Shown here in pieces: positions 11,213-25,059 of a stretch of DNA of 64,000 bases; within the stretch, counting starts at the first letter, position 1, and each line of letters opens with the position of its first letter. A program made the translations under genes and the position numbers. The stretch is from NCBI GenBank assembly GCA_029204225.1, contig CM055094.1, positions 25,592,041 to 25,656,040 of the forward strand. Direction: 5' to 3'. The notes under the pieces were generated by a model. The model saw only the letters and a program-made list of their open reading frames with translations, made no database searches and had not been told where the DNA came from. The stretch comes from Diphasiastrum complanatum. Lineage: Eukaryota; Streptophyta; Lycopodiopsida; Lycopodiales; Lycopodiaceae.

Positions 11213-12042
11213 GACTGCTTCTTCTTTTCGTTGTTGTAATTCAAAGTTCGGCAGTCCTTGATTATGTGGCTAGTCCTCTTACAGTATCTGCAAAATAGTT
11301 TCTACACAGATTGGAATGATGAAGAGCTTGAATTCGATCATGGACCAGAATTTGGTCCAGACTGCATATTGCTCTTCTTGTCAGTATAGCCTGACTTTGT
11401 AGATCTCTTGGATCTAAACTTCTGATTTTCTGAATACAGAGCTTGAGGATCCGATCCTGAGCTTGAGGAGGATGTTGATCTTCTGATCTCCTCTTGTTCA
11501 GAACAGCAAAATTACTCTTGATAGAGTGAGGTGCTCCTGGGTAGAAATTGCCATTACCCAATTTTCGTAGGCTTTAGGTAGGCTCAATAATAGAGTCATG
11601 AGTGCATCAGAATCTTCTTTGACTGAGCCAGTTGCAGTCATCTGCTCCATAAGATTTTTGAAAGTGTTAAGGTGACTCGAAACACTATCTGCTTCAGACA
11701 TTCTGAGGTTGAAGAATTTCTTTCTCAGATGGAGCTTGGATGTAATGTCTCTAATGTTGTAGAGAGTTGCTAGGATGTCCCATGCATCCTTAGCGGTCTA
11801 AGTAGCACGTGTGTGGTTGATCTGAGTGTCCTTGATATTGAGGGTGATAATGGCAAATGCTTTGCCATCTCTCAGTCTCCACTTGGTGATGATGGTTGCA
11901 TCACCTTCTGGTCTGAGCTCTATGCCATCAACGATGTCCCACAGTTCTTTGGCTAGAAGTATAACCTTCATCTTGAATTTCAGAGATGGTAGTTATCTCC
12001 ATTGAGTTTGTAAATGAGAGATGAACTAGATGATGGATCCAT
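11213..12042 (-). pseudogene. Copia B gag relic
   Basis: On the minus strand a copia gag starts at ATG 12042 (MDPSSSSSLIYKLNGDNYHL). It continues through the same motifs as copia A (ENWVMAIST against ENWVMIIST) to a CCHC knuckle, CRYCKRTSHIIKDC, near 11240-11290. One base is missing after the YHL codons, which shifts the frame, and further breaks follow. It belongs to a lineage related to copia A but lies in the opposite orientation, joined to the truncated copia A reverse transcriptase at about 11210. No pol sequence of B remains in the window. Confidence 0.8.
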
Positions 12043-12173
12043 TCTGGTTGAACGAGATCGTTGATAGAAACAACGATGGTCGAAATACTATTGGTTGTGC
12101 ATTTGCTAGAAAGACGTCTTGATAGAAACAAGATTGATAATCTACAGTAGAAATGCAGATTACTGAAATGCCT

Positions 12174-12184
12174 GCTCTGATACC
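12174..12184 (-). other. Copia B primer-binding site
   Basis: GCTCTGATACC on the plus strand is the reverse complement of GGTATCAGAGC, matching initiator tRNA-Met. It lies 130 bp upstream of the B gag start and abuts the LTR-like sequence starting TGTCGTAAAA at 12186. Confidence 0.85.
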
Positions 12185-12185
12185 G

Positions 12186-13060
12186 TGTCGTAAAAATAGT
12201 GGTTGTGAGCGCAACGGAAGCTTGGTTGCTCAGAGCGTAGGCGTGTAGGAATGGACACGCAACAGTTAGCAGCAGAAATATTCAAGTAAAAGAATTCATA
12301 CAGTTTGCGCAAATGAACGACACAATAGTGAGACAAAAATTGCACTCTCATAAATATCAATAGTGAGTACAATGGCTTGAAGTAATATCTTCAGCTTGTT
12401 GAGCGTGATAACGCTGGCTACAGATAACTCTGATAAAAAGAGAAATTCAATTAACACTTACATAGCTTGATTCATCTAACATAGAGATTTACAAGTGTCG
12501 AGAGAAAATATCTTACAAGCTTTTGAACTATTTACGCCAGTCTTTGCATATGTACAAAGTTGGTAACCGCTTCACCACCTTTTGGATATTTGGTTGTCCA
12601 GCTGTTTTTAGGGTTGCTGATATGATTGGCGACGTCGGTTTGCCAATGTAGAAAAATGCAAAAAACCCGAAGGTGTCCATTTAGACTGAAGGTATGCAAA
12701 TCATGAAGACGCCCTTAGATTTAAGACAGTGAAGAAGCCGAAGGTGCCTTAGTTTTAAGGTAGCGAAAAAGGCAAAGGTGCCTTAAAATGATTTTAAGAC
12801 ATTTTGGATTTTTTGTCGCATTTTTTGCAAAGAGACGAAAAAAGCGAAGGTGGTTCAGAAATGGTTTTTAGGTCATTTTGGCCACTGTGTTGCATTTTTT
12901 GTGAAGGCACAAAAATAGGACGAAGAAGGCCGAAAAAGTAAAGGCGCCCTAAATCGTTTTAAGGCATAAATGGGAAAAACTTGGAGGGGAAAAATGTGAA
13001 GGTCCGAAATCATGTTGTTAGCCTTCTGTTTTCAAGATGCTCATTACTTAACGATTTTTA
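12186..13060 (-). repeat. Copia B 5' LTR, including a hairpin module
   Basis: The edge next to the primer-binding site is TG at 12186 (the CA end of the LTR on the minus strand). The outer edge is not clear. The outer part (12640-13000) consists of hairpin-module sequence such as TTGTCGCATTTTTTGC (about 12812-12828) and GACGAAAAAAGCGAAGGTG. A similar order, TG(T)GTAAAA, ACAACGGAA, ATTCAAGTA, then the module, is seen at 62894-63870. This suggests the module belongs to the U3 part of this LTR family. Confidence 0.5.
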
Positions 13061-13078
13061 AGACTGAGCATAAGAAAT

Positions 13079-13737
<659 letters not shown>

Positions 13738-15673
13738 AAACTCCTAAGATGATCTACCTTGGGCTTTTTCTTATACAACATCTCAAATGGTGTTTTTCCT
13801 CCTATTGCAAGATTAGGAAGCCTATCACACAAAGTCTATTTTTTCTCTCAGCAACTCCATTTTGTTGAGGAGTATATGAACAAGAAAACTCTCTTTGAAT
13901 TCCCTCTCTCTCACAAAAGTCTTGAAACTTATTGGAGGTGTATTCTCCTCCATTGTCACTTCTCAAAGCTTTCAACTTGAAAGAAAACTACTTTTCTACA
14001 TAAGCTTTGAAAGTAAGAAAAACATCATAAACCATGGCTTTAGAAGACAACATATAGATCTAGGAATATCTTGTATAATCATCTACAAAGGAAACAAAGC
14101 AATTTGCTCCTCCTTTGCTCTTAGTTGATGAGAAATGAACATCAAAGTGCACGAGTTCAAATGGTTGCTTTGTTTTGATGCTTGATCTAGGAGGGCCTTA
14201 TGTGTGATTTTGCCAGAACACAAGCTTCACAAGGTAGAAGCTCCTTTGACAGTGTCTTTGGTAGTCCAACAACTTTTCCTTCCTTGACCATAGATTGCAT
14301 GGCTTTGAAGTTGGGATGTCCCAATCTCTTATGCCACAGATCCTTCTGATGAACCTTGGTCTCATAAGCAATATCTGAAATGTTAGCACTCTCCCTAGAC
14401 TCTAGTTTGTACAACTTACCAATTCTAGATCCTCTAGCAATAACTTCATTTTCTCTTGAGATTATAACTTGAAACTTGACATCCAATCCACTATCAAACA
14501 ACTATCCTACACTAATGAGATTCTTGGTTAGTCTAGGTACATAAAGTACATCATGCAAACAAAAAGATTTTGATGATGATGCATGCAGTGGAATACTACC
14601 TATTCCTTCAATTCTACACTCTACATCATTAGCAGTATAGATTGATAATTTTGCACCTAGATATGGCATGAGACTAGTGAAAGAGTTTCTAGAACTAGAC
14701 ATATGGGAACTAGCCCCACTATCTATCCACCAGACTTCTTCATTCTTAAAAGGAAAAGATGAAAAAGTAGACATCATCAAAGAATCCTCTCTTTCACTCT
14801 CAACACCCTCACACTCATCCTCATTAGTAAGGTTAGCTTGCTTAGATTGGTTCTTCTTCTTGAAACAATTTGATGCATAGTGTCCTTTCTTGCCACAGAA
14901 AAAACACTTGATCTTTGACAGCTTCTTCTTGCCACTGGATGTTGCAGCTTGTGAGGACTGATCCTCACCACCTTCCTTGGCTTTGTCCTTCTTAAAGTGT
15001 TGTTGTCCTTTGCCCTTGCCTCTTGACTTGTCTCTGATGAAGAGTGCTTTGTCATCTCCACCATCTTTCAATGAAAGTCTTTTGATCCTCAGCGTCTTGT
15101 TCTCTTGCCTGCTTTCTTTAGCAATGAGAACACCTTGCAGTGTCTCCAAGGATGGAAGATCCTCCCTAACAGCATAAGTCTGTACAATATTTTCATACTC
15201 ATCTCTAAGTCCATTAAGGACTACTTGAACAAGTTCAGTTTTCTTAAGATCATCTCCAATACCAGCTAACTCTTGATGAAGATCCTTTACTCTCATTCCA
15301 TAGGATGAAGCACTCTCACTTATTCTCTGATAACTTAGAAAGATTTGGTTTCTAAGTGTAAGCAATCTAGAAGTATTCTTGATTTCATAGATTGTTTTTA
15401 GAGTATCCCAAGCTTCCTTGGCAGTGGTGCATGTACTGATCTCTCTTAACACTTCATTGGTTGCATTCAATTTTATGAAACGAAGGGCAATTCTGGTTCT
15501 TTTGTGAAATGTTGCAGCTTCATTAAGTGCAACATGTATTCTTCAACTCCACTCACAATGTCCATTACATCCTGTAGAATCAATAATGATTCCATTCTAA
15601 TCTTCCACATTGCATTATTGGAAGATGTTAATCTCTCACTGTGCTCCAAGAAATGTGAACCCGATGAAGACAT
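13738..15673 (-). pseudogene. Copia C gag-protease-integrase relic
   Basis: Gag starts at ATG 15673 (MSSSGSHFLEHSERLTSSNN), shifts frame near 15500 and then stays open to 14502. It carries a CCHC knuckle (CFFCGKKGHYASNC) and an intact protease motif (WWIDSGASSHM). A TAG at 14502-14504 interrupts the segment after protease (LISVG, then LFDSGLDV). The integrase zinc region (LWHKRLGHPN, CEACVLAKSH) and core follow, with a TAG at 14060-14062 and another near 13988. About 100 bp of integrase is deleted near 13840. The element is cut off at 13738; reverse transcriptase and RNase H are absent. It shares both the 14502 and 14060 stops with copia E at 49.4-52.5 kb. Confidence 0.87.
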
Positions 15674-18600
15674 CTTCTCTATGAGAAATTGTATGCATTT
15701 TGATTATAAAATAAAAGCATCTTTATAAAGGGTCATTTTAAAGTTTAAAACTCCTCCTAATAATAGCTCTCTCATCTCTCATAAAGAAAGATCATGATGC
15801 GGGTATAGTCTTAGTGTGTGAACATACAGTCTATTATTTGTGTAGACACTATTGCTAGACTAGTGAGAAATAATTTTTTGCAAGTGGACAAACTTACTAC
15901 TGCCAATTGAACCATTAGATCAATTATTTGATCTCTTCAAAAGTTTTAAAATGACAATTTGAGACTAAGCTTTGCACAAATATGTTTCTATTCTTGTAAG
16001 ACACAAATTTTTTGTAGGTATGAGAGGAATTTGGGGAAAAAAAAAACTATCATCCACTACCACTTCCCTCAGGTTCCTAAATAAAATTATTGATTGTTGA
16101 CAACCTATAGAACTTTGGAAACATAGCACCTTAAGTATGCAAGAAGCAAAACTAGCCTTTTGGCAACCAATCTTAGTAAAGATATTTCCATAAATTTATT
16201 TCACACAATTCTTCATTTACCAACATAGCTAAAGCCTCATATACTATCAAATCATTCCTTACACTTAATTTTTGAATGGTTACACAACTCAAACAAGTAT
16301 TTAGTGACTGATCAATACATGTAGCAAATAACTTTGCAAAAATTAGCAACTTCATGAGCATGCAAATACTCATAATCTTTTCTCACAATTTGTACAAATA
16401 CAATAAAGTTTGCACAATTCAGAAGTTGCTAAATACTTTTAAAATTCGAAGATAATAACGAGATTAAAGGTGCACAAGCCTCCTACAATTTCAAAGAGTA
16501 AAAACAAATCCGACAACTTGTATCCTCAACTTTCACTACGATTGCGCACTAATTGAACACATGCAATGAAAAACTAAGTTACCAGTTTTTTTAAATAAAC
16601 TACATGTTAGAATCTAGAAAATCAATGATTGTGAGCCTTGGTGGTCTAGTTTGCCATATTCAAAATTCTCATTTGCTATTTTCTAAATCTTTCCAATGTC
16701 GGGACCACTCTAATACCGCTATAAAGAACATCAAAATCCTAACCTAACATGGATCTAAAGAGGTATAGAACAATAGGAAATGACACGTGATTAACCAACC
16801 CTAGAGCATAGATACTCTCAATACACTGACTCATGAGAAGAGTTCTTCCAAGACCTCATCCCAGGGTCTCTCACCTAGGGCATGAATACGACATCTCATA
16901 TTGCCATAGCCCATCTGCCAATTAGGTGATGCCACACCTAGATCCAGGAGGATCTCGAGTAGAGACCTAGTAAATGATAAAACTCATGTCATCTATCTCT
17001 CTTATAACTACAGTCCAAACCATAATCAAAGAGTGCTTATGGGTTACGCAAATTCTCATGCATGTCCATAATCCAAGAGTGCTTATGGGTTACACAAATT
17101 CTCATGCATGTCCATTCTAATGGTCCTATGATGCATCTAGGTCTAGGAGGATCATGGCAAGGGAACTAGAAAATGGTAAAACTCATGTCGTCCATCACTC
17201 TTATAAAGCTACAACCCAACCCATAATCCAAAAGTGCCTATAAGATAAACAACTCCCCATGAATGTCCATTCTAATGGTCCTATGACTCACCCTTAGTAT
17301 AGAGTCATAGTCCTAACCACTAAATAATATGCCTTGACCCTAGGCCTTGTACCAAGTAAGTTATGCTAGGCCTTGACTGATTACATTCAACTACTTTTTA
17401 CATGAACCAAGTTAGCTAGGGACATAATAGGGGAAACACAACCATTTCAATAAATTTGAATAGGTCATATCATTGGTCCTATAATACAATTGGCAACAAT
17501 GCGCATAGCCCTCTATACTGGGAATATTATGCCTATTTTTTTGGGTTCACTTAGCTTCTATGCATTGAAGATGGAGGTAAGCATGCGTGAGGACTTGTTT
17601 CTAGGACTAGGAATTGTAGCTTGATCAAATTAGACTTGTAGCACACCTTTCTTAACTTGTTGTGGACAAAATTAGCAGCATGATGAGATTTTAGTATGTG
17701 GTGCATTCTAGTGGATCTAGCAATCAAAATATGACATGCAAGATTGCATAGGGGAATGTGGAGGCTTACGCTTCACCTACCCTGCATGTTAGTCAAGTCT
17801 TAAGGTGGGTTAGTTTGGTTACAATGTGTTTTGCCAAGAAATTGCATGAGTATTGTGAGCTATGCACGAGATGCACTGCTTGTATTGCATGGCATTACAA
17901 TGGTGGCTTGCATGGAATAATATTGAGAGTATTATTGGTAAAAGTGGGTCTATTACAATTTCAAGCTTTTTCATGGTGCTCATTTCATGCACAATGAGTT
18001 GCATTATCAAACACTCGTGCTTATAGTGGCAAAGACATGCACAGCTCCTTTTTGCATGGGAGATTACTATATTGTATAATGATGTAACCAATTGTTTGGC
18101 ATGACAACTGATACTCGTGTAGCAAGCTACAATACTCGAGGAAATGTTAGTTTTTGCTAAAGGTAAATTTATGTACATATTGAAACTATTGCTCCTATCT
18201 CTTCTATCTCATAAGTGAAACTAAAATCTTATGAACCTTGTCCAAGATCTATGGTTAGATTGTGGATAGGGAGGTGAATTATCTTTTTCAACGAAATGTC
18301 ATTAATTATATTAAAAGATGGGTCTAATTTTGACAAGTATTAGCACTAAATTTACTATTGGGTGGGGTGTGACTCCATGATATTTTATTTTGGTAGCACG
18401 ATTTACCTTAATCTGGTTTGAATTAACAAAAGGATAGTATTTTGTGGTTGTTGGAGAATGCATCTTGGTTTCTAAGGGATGCTCGAACCTTGGGGCCAAA
18501 GAAACTTTGGATACCAAGCTAAACCAAGCAAATAAATTGAGCCAACCTCATTGGATTGGTTGTTAGAAAATGACTGAAATGAATGTGAGAGTTTTTTGGT

Positions 18601-20834
18601 TATTAAAATCTATACTTTGATAAAATTAAACAACTTTGAAATAATGTAGTATTTTCTCAGGCGGGACCATTTAGTTCTTGAAATTTAGGCAACTAAAAGG
18701 TCAATATTCTTTTAGGAGGCTCTATTAGCTCATAGTGAACTCTAAAAGGGGTATAAATTGAAATCTACGAAAAAGACATAAAATTCTATTATATTGAATT
18801 GAGAAATGCATGAAATGCATTAATTTTAGCAAAGTTAGACAACACTACTATCGGTACTGATAAATTCCACTAATTGTATAATTGGATTGAAAATCATAAC
18901 ATTATCAATTTTACTTAGTTAATCTTTGTTGTATTTGGAAGTTAAGTGATGTGATCATTCAAGAAAAAAGTATCAATGTGATTCTATCAAAGTTAAGGAA
19001 ATCCAAAGATCATTGGTTTACGAACTTGTAAGAAAATGATAGTATTGCTTTTTTTATGATATTGATGACCATGGCATGTGATTCAGTTTTTCTTTATAGG
19101 AAATTTTGATATTAATGTAAAATTTGTACTTCCTAGTTGCATTGAATCAATTTTTGTGACTCCACAGGTGTTTTTAAATAATTTGGTTTGCATAAGATTC
19201 AATTAGCAATTATTATGTTGCTTTCATAAGGCTTAATAATCTTGGTATCTTTTGTCTTTTGTATTTATTTTAGTGATTGAATAATTTCAAATAAAGAAAC
19301 TCGCATGATAAGAGAATTTATTCAAAATGGTGAGTACGAGTCAATTTCTTTTTCTCAACAAACATATGAGAAAATATATATAATTTAATAATCACAATTT
19401 CTTTTGAGATTGGACATACATAATGAGCCATTAGTTGGGAGTGCTAAAACTAGAAGATTTCTATCCAATCATATAGGAAAATCTTCTAGTGTCCATTATG
19501 TAAATATCTAGTTCAACATTTTCAATGGTTTTACAAATGAGCACAATTTAGATATCAAGCAAAAAACTTAAAAAATTATTATGCTATTTTACAAAACATC
19601 CAATTTTGTAGCCAAAGTGAGATTTTCGTAATACAAGCTGGATATATTATGAAATTGCATAGACAATACAATATGTAGCTGTTTTTCTCATCCTTTTCAA
19701 GAGTCAACTTCATGGTATTGTCATGGAGGAACAACCTCATTTCATATAGATCCGAAAATTGAGTGTGCTTTCTTTTGCTCATTTGATGTACCATGAGTAA
19801 ATGGCCAATGCAGATGATCTTCTTCAACATTTGAAGGGAAAAATCCTATAATGTTAATGGCTAAATTTCTTTCTATATAAATAATCTTATATGTGCCTTT
19901 GGAATATTTGTGTCCTCCTAAAAACACACATAAGGCTTGATAGTTGTAATAATTATTGGGGCATAGGGACCATACAAGTCATGATATATACACGATTCAT
20001 TATTCACAAAGCCTTCAAAGTCCTCCTTTCCCCATTGATGCTCCTTTTCACATGCCTCCTTGTCTCATAACCAAAGAATTAACTTCAATAGTATTTTGTA
20101 AGAAACAATTAATTTGTTATTAAAGTGTTACCCCTTGTTTCTACACTTGGAAGATGCCATGGAACTTGACATTCCCAGGATAGAGAGGGTATTAGAATCA
20201 ATCCAATGGTGTGGTATAGGATCTATCTTATGAAGAGATGGTGACCTAAAGATAAAAGAAAACTAGTCACTATGCTAGAATAATATAGAGGTGTCACAAA
20301 CTACTTCTACCAAAGCAATTATACTACATTCTAGTGAAGATTAAACCAGAACAATTCTAAAAGAGCCAATAAGCAAGGTGTGGTACTTTTTTCTCTTTCC
20401 ATCACTTCTTGGCTATTTTTCGATGTCGTACCCTTCTTAGTTCTTGGCCTCTTTGGGTTCCAAGGCTTTCAACACAAAGAAAAATCTACCTATTTGGCCT
20501 AAGGCCTCTCTAGATTGTTACTAACACCTCTTTAGGTATGCTAAGTAAGGGGAAATAAAGAAGTGAGGGACGAGTGATGGTTGTAGATGGAAGAGGGCCT
20601 CTCTAAAAGCTTTTGCCATCCCTAGGCTTGTTAGAGCTCCTTGGAAGTGTAAAACTAGCTCCTAAGATTCAAAGCATGCTAAGATAAAAAGAGAAAAGGA
20701 AAAATATTCCAAAAGCACCAAAAGGTCACGCTACAAAGAAAGAGATACACTACATGTAGTCAACTAAAGTAAATATTGACATAATCGATTGTAAGTGCAA
20801 TTGCGCTACAAAATTACACACTATTGTCACCAAG
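15674..20834. other. Gene-poor stretch, no recognised coding sequence
   Basis: Frames here are short and AT-rich, without family motifs. Near 16697-16710 the sequence CACTCTAATACCGC resembles a decayed copia primer-binding site on the minus strand (GCTCTGATACCA expected), but no gag lies directly downstream. A degenerate tandem duplication is annotated separately at 16930-17290. Nothing else could be supported. Confidence 0.5.
16930..17290. repeat. Nested degenerate tandem duplication
   Basis: A unit running from CCTAGATCCAGGAGGAT to GAATGTCCATTCTAATGG is present about twice. Within the first copy a segment of about 52 bp (AGAGTGCTTATGGGTTAC to CTCATGCATGTCCAT) is itself duplicated at about 17030-17115. 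The copies have drifted by substitutions and small gaps. Confidence 0.6.
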
Positions 20835-21720
20835 ATGAATGAACTTCTTTGTACTTTCAAAATGCTTCTGAAGGGTGAAGGGATCTAGTCAGTGAACGCA
20901 CTCATAGAAGAATAGTCTCCAAAGGGAGACTCAGGAAGAGCTGAATGGATCAGAAAGGATGAGTGTGCAATGGCAATTATCATTTCGTCCATAGACGACG
21001 AAATACTCATGCAAATTGAAGACTGTGAAGCAAGACTGTGAGAGTATCCATGAAAAGCGTGGGAAAGTCTGAAACAGAAGCACAAAGTGAGGATTGTCGC
21101 ATCGGTGATGCACCCTACACAACCAGTTGCAAGGTCTACAATGGGATGGCAACTAGTTGGATCAGCATGTTGAGAGGATCAGAATGATCTTCGCTCTCAA
21201 CTTGCTACATCAGGACAGGAGCACCAGGTCCTAGCACCACAATAGTTGATGTACTTCATGAAAACTCTACCTACGTCCTATCAGCCACTAAGAATGCTTA
21301 TTCCGAGCTTACCGGACATGACGTTTGAGCAAGCTATCAGTCTTGTCACTGATGAGAGATGAAGAAGAAGGAATTACTGACCAAGAGAAGGCTCTTTGCA
21401 CAAAAGGATAGAAGGAAAGCAAGAGCAAGCCAGCTCATTTGAAGTTTTCAAGCAGAGGCAACAATAACCAACAAAGTTCTTCTTGTGATCACTGTCACAA
21501 GCTGGGACACACAACCAATAGATGTTGGTTCAACCCGACAATCCCTTGCATGCACTGCAAGAAGAAGGGACATTCTGCATATGAGTGCAGATTCAACCCA
21601 AAAAGAAAAACCAAGGCTGAAAAGGCCCATGTTGCAGAGTCGTCAAAGGAAGCAGACAAGAGCGATGAAGCCTTCAAAATGATTCTTCAACAAGCTATGC
21701 AGAGCAAGACTACAACGTAG
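20835..21720 (+). pseudogene. Copia D gag relic with two zinc knuckles
   Basis: Gag-like sequence begins near ATG 20835. It contains AEWIRKDECAMAIIISSIDDEIL and an AWESLKQKHK helix, broken by several stops. The C-terminal part (21439-21720) is open and carries two tandem CCHC knuckles, CDHCHKLGHTTNRC and CMHCKKKGHSAYEC. Many copia gags have one, so two is a lineage marker. No LTR or primer-binding site was found to the left. Gag would form virus-like particles and bind the RNA; this copy cannot. Confidence 0.8.
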
Positions 21721-24222
21721 TCATCGACTCAGGAGCGACTTCACACAGTACCTGCAACAAGAAGGTCTTGATCAACTATAGAGAACTCGAAAACAACAAA
21801 GTAGTAATTCTAGGTGATGGGAGCTAACATGATGTCAAAGGCATCGGGACTCTACAGCTACAAATGCTATCGGGACAAGCAGAATTACTAGGAGCACTCT
21901 ATGTACCCTCACTAAGAATTAGAGACCTCTAATACGTATCAAAGATGGTAGATCTTGGAATTCGAGTCCTATTCAATGGCAATGTATGTTGGATGATCGA
22001 GGAAAGAACAAACAAACTGTTGACTATCGGGTCCAGAGAAGGTAACCTATACCAGGCCAAGATTATCAACAGTTCTGGTAGCATACTGAATGCATCAAAA
22101 AAAGAAGATCAACTCTAGCACATAAGAATGTATCATCTGAGTATGAGAAGTCTCTACGACATGAGTAGAAAAGAGATTGTCACAGGTCTGAAGATATCCA
22201 GACCCAACATCAACTTCTGTGAGGCCTACCAAAAGGGCAAACAACATCGAAGTCCATTTGTGCATGAGGGAAAGAGAGCCAAGGAAGTGCTTGAGCTTGT
22301 CCACTCAGATGCCTGTGGATCGATGAAAGTCGATTCGCTCTCAGGATCGAGGTACTTCTTGACATTCATTGATGACTACAGCTGGATGACAACAATCTAT
22401 TATCTGAAGAAAAAATCCGAAGTATTTGACTCTTTCAAAAATTTCATGGCATTCGTAGAGAGACACATCTCAAAGAAGGTACAGACCATCAAATTTGACA
22501 ATGGAGATGAGTACAAGAACAAGGAGTTCTCAAACTTTTGCCAAGAACAAGGAATAAAGCATCAGTTCACTCCTGCATACACATCAATACAATGGTGTCA
22601 CAAAAAGAAGAAACAGGACACTAGTCGAAGGAGCCAGATGAATGATGCCACAGGCTTAGTTGTCGAGTCAATTTTGGAGGCTATCACTATAGTTGTACAC
22701 CTGTAGAACAAATCAACAACTATAGCCCTGGAGAACAAGACATCATATGAGATGTGGACAACAGGCAAAAGACCTGATTTGTCATACATGCGTGTGATCG
22801 GATGTGCAACATATAAGCACATACCAAAGAAAACAAAGAAAGCTCGACGAAAAGTCAGAGTGAACAATCATGGTCGGATACTCGAATGGATCACAAGTGT
22901 ACCGGCTCTACAACCCAACCTCAAAGACCACTACCCAAAGATAAAAAGATTGTCGACTGCAAATGGATTTATAAAAAGAAGGTGAGATCATATGGCATTG
23001 CCGGACTGCTACAAGGCCAGACTTGTCGCCAAGGGCTACACGCAAAGGTACGGCATCGACTACTTTGTACGTACTCACCAATGGTCAAGATGACAAGCAT
23101 TCAACTGTTCCTTGCATATGTAACACAACACAATCTAGACTTACACTAGATTGATGTCAAAACTGCCTTTCTCCACGGAGATCTAGAGGAAAAAATTTGC
23201 ATGAAGCAACTTGAAGGATTCGAAGACCCCGACAATCGACAATATGTCTGTCAGTTGCATCGATGCATTTATAGTCTGAAACATCACGAGCTTGGTACAA
23301 GAAGCTCGATAATCTTCTAAAGTCTCTAGACTTCGTTCCTACACAACCAGACTGTAATGTCTATATAAGAAAAGTAGGAATAAGCTTTGTGATTCTAACA
23401 ACTTTTGTAGATGACTCCTTGATGATAGGAAACTCTTTGATGCTAATCAAGGAAACCAAGAGTCAGATTTCTACAACTCACAAAATCACAAATCTGGGAG
23501 AAACGACAAAATGTCTAGGGCTGCAGATCAGAAGAGATCGAATGAAAGTAGTAATACATCTGAGTCAATCAGTGTACACCGAAAAGGTGTTGAAGCAGTA
23601 CTAAATGTTGGACTACAAAGAAGCCATACCAATGATAGCTAGAGCCAGATTGACAAAAGAGGACTACCCGAATGCTGATGGGGAAACAAAAGATGGAAGG
23701 TATACCATACCAGAACTTGATCGGTAGTCTGATGTACCTTACAATTTGTACTTGACCAAAGTTGGCCTTCCTTGTCTATGCACTGAGCCAATTCTCCTCC
23801 AACCCTAGCATGGCACATTGACAAATGGCGAAAAGAATTCTCCAATATCTGAAAGGCACCTAAAATATGGGATTGACCTACAAAGTAGAAAGAGAAGGAA
23901 AAGGATTCAAGCTGCAACACTACAGTGATGCAAGTTGGGAAAGTTGCAAAGACAACAACAAGTTCGTGACAAGAGGATGTTTGACAGTGTGTGGAGCAAT
24001 AATCAGCTGGGCATGCAAGAAACAAACATAAGTGGCTCAATCCTCATGCGAAGCTGAATATGTCGCAGCTTCAAAGATGATGAATGAGGTAATATGGTTG
24101 CAGATGATGCTGGATGCGATTGGCACAACAAAGAGAATTATGCACGATGATGATGGATTCTCAGTGTGCCACACATCTATCTCAGGATCCGGTCTTCCAT
24201 TCGAAGACCTTTAAAGACCCAG
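21700..24222 (+). pseudogene. Copia D pol relic (protease to RNase H)
   Basis: The order is complete: protease (VIDSGATSH, near 21721, one frame away from gag), GAG-pre-integrase, integrase core with Asp in HSDACGS and FDNGDEY, reverse transcriptase with IDVKTAFLHGD and an FVDD box at 23404-23415, and RNase H (SSCEAEYVAAS). Damage is extensive: TGA/TAG stops, a one-base shift before the third integrase catalytic position, and Lys (NGVTKRRN) where Glu is expected. Several frame changes affect the reverse transcriptase. It stops at about 24222, inside the RNase H C-terminus, where minus-strand copia F begins. Confidence 0.85.
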
Positions 24223-25047
24223 CAAAAGAATCCACCATAGCAGCACCTCACCAAATCCATGATAAGATATCTTTGGTAGAAATCTCTTGCCAATATCTTT
24301 GAAGAGTACTCCACCAATTTGCCACTATTTCAATGTGCCTCCTCCATGCTTGATGATGATCTTTGATTTAAAAGTTGAACTTGCATGAAGATGGCTGCAC
24401 CATAGAGATGGAAATACGAGACTTCCATGCCTCATAAATGTCACAAAGATCATAGAGATCAAGGTGATAAGATGAGCAAAAGTGTAGATCTTCAAGATTA
24501 AGCACACTAGCTTGACTAGTCCCCATACTATGAATTTTATCCATGATGAATCTAATCTTGAAATCAAATGCAATCTTGATTTTTTGAGACTAAACACTTG
24601 CTCAAGGATGTAAGTGTCCTCTTTGGATGCTTCACTTAATCTCAAGAGAAGTTTACAAATTGTCTCAAAACATGTAAAAACATGATTTTTCAAATTTTGA
24701 GCAACAAGCTCAATCTTGCTCTTACAAAATCCAAAAGCATACTTTTGATAACACAATCTCTTGCTTTCAAAGAACTTTGGAAACATATCTAAGCCTTCCA
24801 TAACAAGAAATATATCCATATACTAGGCATCATACAAAACTAGCATTGTCTCTCTTGAACTTTGAGATGTAGAAATCTCAATAAAGCAAGATAATGCATC
24901 AAGTAATGGAAGAGAAGCATAAGTGAGAATGTTAAAGTTGATACCACCTGAAACTTGCCTCTCTTTACCATAAAAGATGAGCCATAAGGACTTGGCCATC
25001 CATCTTGAAGATTTCCTTGAAATCATATGTTGAGGAGTCCTCCTCAA
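24222..25047 (-). pseudogene. Conserved unknown region of copia F, shared with copia G
   Basis: Downstream of the copia F integrase, where reverse transcriptase is expected, lies about 820 bp with no RT motif. Its sequence and reading frame are shared with 56640-57380 in copia G. Conserved stretches include GKERQV-GGI, ASL-LLD--SCF-E-STS, and KLLLRLSEASKEDTY followed by ILEQVF. It starts with ATG at 24819 in one frame (MDIFLVMEGLDMFP) and 25047 in another. I do not recognise the protein. It may be a lineage-specific internal region of a non-autonomous element, a captured fragment, or an env-like ORF position. Confidence 0.6.
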
Positions 25048-25059
25048 ACCTCAACCCCA

